Source of the DNA: Botryococcus braunii
Lineage: Eukaryota; Chlorophyta; Trebouxiophyceae
Assembly (NCBI GenBank): GCA_002005505.1
Contig: KV908426.1
Span: 156,894 to 174,393 of the forward strand
DNA length: 17,500 bases
Direction of reading: 5' to 3'
Below are positions 1-17,500 of this stretch, piece after piece. Numbering within the stretch: the first letter of the stretch is position 1; the number at the start of each line of letters is the position of its first letter. Under the pieces are notes generated by a model. It saw nothing but the letters and a program-made list of their open reading frames with translations. It was not told the origin of the DNA and did no database searches. A program made the position numbers and the translations under genes.

Positions 1-161
1 AGAGCATGCAGGCTTTTAGATACAGACGACCCCACCCCTTCAGTTCCCCACATTTCCTCTGATTCCCTGGGAGTCCCTTAGAAATGCCCTAAGCCTTGTG
101 TACGGCCAGGACCAGACACGATCCAAAATGATCCCCCCAGAAATTAGGGCAGACTTCCTGA

Positions 162-240
162 ACAAGAGTAGATGTTGCTTCTCTTGAGAAGAAAAGGGAG
201 TGTTTGACGAGTCTCCCACAGATGGACAAGAGTAGATGTT
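162..240. repeat. 15-bp direct repeat, 64 bp apart
   Basis: ACAAGAGTAGATGTT occurs at 162-176 and again at 226-240, possibly remnants of a 64-bp tandem unit. Nothing else recognisable lies in 1-350. Confidence 0.5.
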
Positions 241-356
241 TGAACATGCATAAAGGCAATCAGCGAACTCCTGATTTTCCTTCACCCCTACGACATGTTC
301 TGGCCCCCTGAATGAATGCGGGTTCCATATGACCTGTGACGACGACTACGCATGCA

Positions 357-426
357 ATCGCAGTACAAGCCGTGGGATCTTAATCAGCCAACATGCTGAT
401 AAAGATCCCATGGCTTGTACTGCGAT
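357..426. repeat. Near-perfect palindrome, 32-bp arms, 6-nt loop
   Basis: Arms 357-388 and 395-426 are inverted copies with two differences, one of which would be a G-U pair in RNA. The loop is CAACAT. Either strand could fold into a long hairpin of small-RNA precursor size, or it may be a recent inverted duplication. Confidence 0.85.
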
Positions 427-660
427 ATGTCGCCCCCAAGGTAACCACAAACCAAACTTGTATGGTTTTGGGAAAGATAGCAAGGAATTGGGTCGCCTGA
501 GGCGAGAACAAGAGGTGCAGATGAGCATTGGTGCAGAAACGTGCAGGCACCTCTTGAAAAGCCTCTACCCTTGCCCCTCGACTTTTGTGCAAGCGCACTC
601 TCACAACATACAGCATAGACACACTTTTTAACCCCGCCCTTTTCGCCAAGCCCCCGCGTG

Positions 661-678
661 TGCGCTCGCGCGTGCGCG

Positions 679-746
<68 letters not shown>
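661..746. repeat. (GC)n(CA)n microsatellite
   Basis: An alternating GC block (about 669-687) passes directly into about 30 CA units ending at 746. It is a fully alternating purine-pyrimidine run with Z-DNA potential. Confidence 0.97.
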
Positions 747-748
<2 letters not shown>

Positions 749-749
749 T

Positions 750-2870
750 GAAAGCGGGGATTAGATTAAAGGGCGGGGAGCAAGTATTGGGACGCACGCA
801 GGCCAGAAGGGGATTTTTTTTATATGGTGCCACCAGGAGGAAGTGCGGGACTGGGCCCTCTCCAGCTCCTGCTCTAACACAGAGGACATTTCACCGGGCA
901 GGCCCGCCCTTCTCCTCGAGCCCCGTGCCACTTCAATGATGGCCTCTACCTCAAGTAGCTAGCCCTGGGCTCCTCCCAATGCCCACTTCCAATTGACAGT
1001 CTTTGAGGGCTGAGGGAAGGCTGATCCCTCCTTGCCCCGTTTGAGAATTTTGCTTGCAAGCGGCAGGAATCTGTTCTTCGGAAGCCCAGGAGTCACATCC
1101 TCATACCTCTGCCAGTTCCCTTGCTCCTACAGCTTCCCAATGTGCACCACGCTCCGTCAATGGCTCTGGTGATTTGCATCGCGTCTGCAGGCGCATCGGC
1201 TACAGTGCAGCTCCAGGCCCCTTTCCATCACATCGAGGAGTTGGCAATTCTCAGTTAAATCCATGCCTGTTCACTTTCATCCTTGCTTGTGTCCGGTGGA
1301 GTTTGCAGGCTTTGCGATGCAGGTCCTTCATCGCATCCTCAACTACCCTAAGGAATGAGGACTGTCCTGTGGAGTCCTTAGCGACCTCTGGGGCTCAGTT
1401 CATGGCAACCTCCCTGGCATGCATCCCTCCGGAATTATGTTGAATACTGTCTCAGCATCTGTGACTCCTGCCAATTCCTGCACGAACCATCCTTCTTTCA
1501 GGCAGCACTGCACTGCTATACCAAGCATACGGTCAAAGGGTGTGCTTGAGTTCACATTCGGGGTCGTGTCCGGTTTCCACATACAGGGCCACAAAGCCCC
1601 CCCCCCCCCCCCCACGCCGAAGGGCCACCAACTCCGGAAGCATTCACCACACATATGTTTCATCCTTGTAATCTACATTTGTTGGGGCTCGTCGTTTTAG
1701 GTGTGAACCTTGTAAGCTAAGAAACTATGGGTGGCTGCAGATGCAGTCCTAGACCAGGTGTTGCATCATAGCATCACAGATCCTCGGTATTACTATCGCT
1801 ACCAAAATGTTGAAAACATACTAAGTTGACTTTGCATTAAATTGCAGCACAGGTCCAGCTCGCGACCCTTATTGCAACTGTCTTACAACAGTGCGCCCCA
1901 ATCGTGAATGCCAAGTTTAATCTGCCCAGTTTTGAATTCACATGTATGTATTAGAGCAAGACTTATTAAATTAGCTGATGTCCCGACGCCAACACTGTCA
2001 ATATGGGATTAAGTTCGGATATAAACAATGCTTACCACGCTCAATGCTTCGAATAAGTAGGTTGATTACCCAGTGCTATGGTTAAAGTTATTGCTGCAAA
2101 TCTGTCAATGTGCCTGACCGAAAGTATTGCGTACCGTGTGGGTGGGTGGGCGCGGAAGTTGTACCACGAAAGTACACAAATTTGCAAATTTCGCCAAGCT
2201 GAATGAATATGAACAGCTTCTGAAACTCCTGCATTCAATTTGATCTGCTTTCGAGTTGTCAGTGGGACCGTCAAGCTGTCTTTTGCGTGCTTCTTGACAC
2301 TTCGAGGGTCGACTAGATCGTCCGCTGTTGCTCGTACACATTTGTGTGGGGTCAGGTTTGAATTAAACCCGCCAGATCGGGGACCCCGAATCGGGCTGGA
2401 CGTTTAGCTCCGGCAATCTGTTGTAATTTACTTGTAAAATGTACACGTATGCTGTCACCCCTGGGGTAGGCACCCCCACTTTTTTCCATTCTGGTCCCCC
2501 CTACGTAAATGTACTGTTACATTTTGTGGCAACACTTTTCAGCAGAGGAGTCCTACCTGCCGGTCCAATCTTGTGATTGAAACTAATACCTCGCCTGCTC
2601 TGTGGCAATTGCACTTCCTTAAGCAAGCTCTGTAGGTGGTCTTATCGTATTGTTTTTGATATGCTGATATCGTATGGCTTCGTTCCGGGATTGGCTATGG
2701 CGATGGCTATGGTAATGGTACAGTATGTGAAACATGGTTTACGTTGTGCTGATTTGGTTTACGGTCTGTATTTGTCTTGTCCAATACACACCCATCTCGG
2801 CCTTCCCCGTTGTGTCTTCACTCCCATTCCTCTCTGTCACCTTTCTGCCCCTGCATCCCCTCCTCTCCCT
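750..2870. other. Intergenic stretch with no supportable gene
   Basis: No long open frame with coding character and no RNA gene was recognised. A poly-C run lies at about 1597-1613 and a short inverted repeat CTAAGGA / TCCTTAG at about 1349-1381. On the minus strand between about 1300 and 1660 some open stretches look weakly protein-like but are interrupted by stops. A decayed transposon fragment is possible but unproven. Confidence 0.5.
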
Positions 2871-3054
<184 letters not shown>

Positions 3055-3404
3055 GAGTTCCCAATTCATGATTTCGTGGGCCCATGCCCTTCCTCAGATA
3101 CATGTTAGGGTGGACTTGGAGAGGCACAGATCCCCATCATGCATTTCAAATGAGAACGACGGCTCCGAATGCGCAGCTACCTGGTCCCAATCAAGAAACA
3201 CCTCCTGTCTGCATCACACAAAGCGGTTGTATATCCAAGTCATCAGCGTCGTGACTCATTTTCTGGTTCCCTCGTTTTTTTGGGGGGGGGAGGGGGCGCA
3301 AATTTAAACCAGACGTTCTTCACAAGTTATCGATTTTGAATCTTTTCTAGTCACGTGTCGACATCCCAACGGCCGCAGGTGAAAAGTATATTGGGCAAAA
3401 AGTG

Positions 3405-3550
3405 GTTTGAAGGGGAAGACTACAAAAAGGACAAAGAACGGGGAGGAGGAGAAACGGGTGGGGAGAGGGGAGCAAGGGAGGGGGAAAACAAGATGGAAAT
3501 GGGAGGGAACGAAAGGATTTTTGGGGGGGGGGGTGTTGAGGAAAAGATGA
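3405..3550. repeat. Purine-rich (GGGA/GAAA) block
   Basis: An almost uninterrupted purine run on the + strand, immediately before the inverted-repeat element. No gene was recognised between 3055 and 3552. Confidence 0.6.
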
Positions 3551-3552
3551 AT

Positions 3553-3945
3553 ACCGTACCGTCGCAAAATATTGACCCTCGACGTTTTTGGGGGGTCAAA
3601 ATTAAATTTATGAATAAACCGCCGGTTGAGGGGGGTCAATATTTTGCGACATTATTTTCTGGAATTTTTTCCAGCATACGGACGCCTACGAGGTGTAGGA
3701 GACTTCTTGAGACACTTTGACATCATATAAAAATTCGGTGATGAAGGTTTGGACCAATTAAGTGTTATTCAGTGCTGATGTAGGTTAGGATATGAGGATG
3801 TTAAGAATATTTTTAACTGTCTTGAGAGGGGGGGTCAATAATTTGCGCCATTATTTTTAGGATTATTTCTTATTTTTAATTAATAAACCGGGGTTTTTGG
3901 GGGGTGAAAATATAAATATGGGTCAATCTTTTGCGACGGTACGGT
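3553..3945. mobile_element. MITE-like element with 26-bp terminal inverted repeats
   Basis: The ends at 3553-3578 and 3920-3945 are inverted copies with one mismatch (ACCGTACCGTCGCAAAA... against its complement). There is no coding capacity and the interior is AT-rich. Extra copies of the terminal motif lie inside: 3633-3650 is an exact 18-bp inverted match of 3561-3578, and 3832-3849 is a diverged copy. I saw no clear target-site duplication, so the superfamily is undetermined. Confidence 0.7.
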
Positions 3946-4501
3946 GTATGCCTTTTACCTTCAAATATATATTTCACTTCACCTTCCTGCGAGAATCACA
4001 TCTGCGGATGTCGCTCGCGGGGTCACCCGAGGCACCCGAGGCACGACAATGACGGCACCCGCGGTTATGTTGTCGGTGTCCCGGTGGGACACCGATTGCC
4101 AGTCGCATACGGAGCATAATTTTCATAAATAAACCCATTTGCCTAAGAACGAGGTTCGTGGTTACTTTTACTTTTTTGTCAGTTATGGGCAGGTAAGTTT
4201 GTATCCCGAATTGTGTGCTCGGCGAGAGTGCAAGGTAGTCGAGCACCGGTACTGTATGTAGCTGGTTGCGAGGAGCATAGCTAAGGAGACCCCGTCAGAG
4301 TCATAAGTTAAATTGTTTCAAGTTAAGTATGAGTTTACTGAAACGGCCTGGTTGCCGTGGACTGGGGCATGCTCGCATACCTTGCGGATCCGAGCGATTG
4401 CGATTGAATACGGACTCTGAAGTAAAAGGTTGGGGTCATATGGATCACTGAAGTTGAACATTTTGATAGGTTAATGGTCTACAGTGTTTAAGGAATAAAT
4501 T
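3946..4501 (+). promoter_or_regulatory. Presumed promoter and 5' UTR of the propeller gene
   Basis: Inferred from position between the inverted-repeat element and the start codon. A TATA-like AAATATATATTTC lies at about 3963-3975, followed by a pyrimidine-rich stretch. A perfect 10-bp hairpin (TCGGTGTCCC / GGGACACCGA, 3-nt loop) occupies 4073-4095. No transcription start can be proven from sequence. Confidence 0.25.

Positions 4502-17500
<12,999 letters not shown>

Noticed and set aside
1040..1660. Possible decayed coding sequence on the minus strand
   Set aside because: Some stretches look helical, but stops interrupt every frame and I could not match any family.
2350..2380. tRNA-like GGTTTGAATTAAACC resembling a T arm
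   Set aside because: No acceptor stem, D arm or anticodon arm can be placed around it.

Overview
Eukaryotic nuclear DNA. The window holds the 5' two-thirds of one intron-rich gene on the + strand, preceded by about 4.5 kb of repeat-laden intergenic DNA. I found no prokaryotic operon structure, rRNA, tRNA or CRISPR array. The gene appears to encode a large WD40-like beta-propeller protein of the DDB1 / SF3B3 / CPSF160 superfamily. By remembered alignment it is closest to the third plant paralogue, typified by Arabidopsis At3g11960 and annotated as a CPSF A-subunit domain protein. That relationship, the GT-AG introns of mixed phase and the moderate GC suggest the green plant lineage. The large introns packed with simple repeats would suit a charophyte-type alga, but the species is an inference and is not proven.

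Layout: 1-3552 is intergenic. It contains a near-perfect 70-nt palindrome (357-426), a (GC)n(CA)n tract (about 661-746), a (CT)n tract (2880-3054) and a purine-rich block just before 3550. A 393-bp terminal-inverted-repeat element (3553-3945) lies directly upstream of the presumed promoter and 5' UTR (3946-4501). The start codon is at 4502. I reconstruct 17 exons by hand: 4502-4780, 5425-5507, 6184-6221, 6550-6902, 7354-7593, 8620-8655, 8831-9106, 9607-9837, 10419-10620, 11553-11765, 12371-12480, 13030-13164, 14140-14377, 15228-15469, 16774-16881, 17358-17398 and 17472 to beyond 17500. All junctions keep the reading frame, giving about 951 codons. The rest of the gene, about a third by comparison with family length, lies beyond the window. 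Exons 1-9 correspond to the N-terminal propeller and exons 9-17 to the second propeller.

The most unusual property is the introns. Most carry their own unrelated tandem array, with units of 23, about 29, 52, 60, 61, 64, 77, about 88 and about 120-135 bp, besides long CT, GT and GA microsatellites. Several arrays seem built from splice-site-like sequence. The 77-bp array of intron 5 resembles the 3' end of exon 5. A 60-bp array at exon 14 triplicates a phase-compatible acceptor. In intron 14 an array of donor and acceptor look-alikes is followed by an array of branch-point/acceptor look-alikes that runs up to the real acceptor. Intron 7 is essentially all minisatellite. This points to repeated duplication at exon-intron boundaries, and it is the observation most worth testing.
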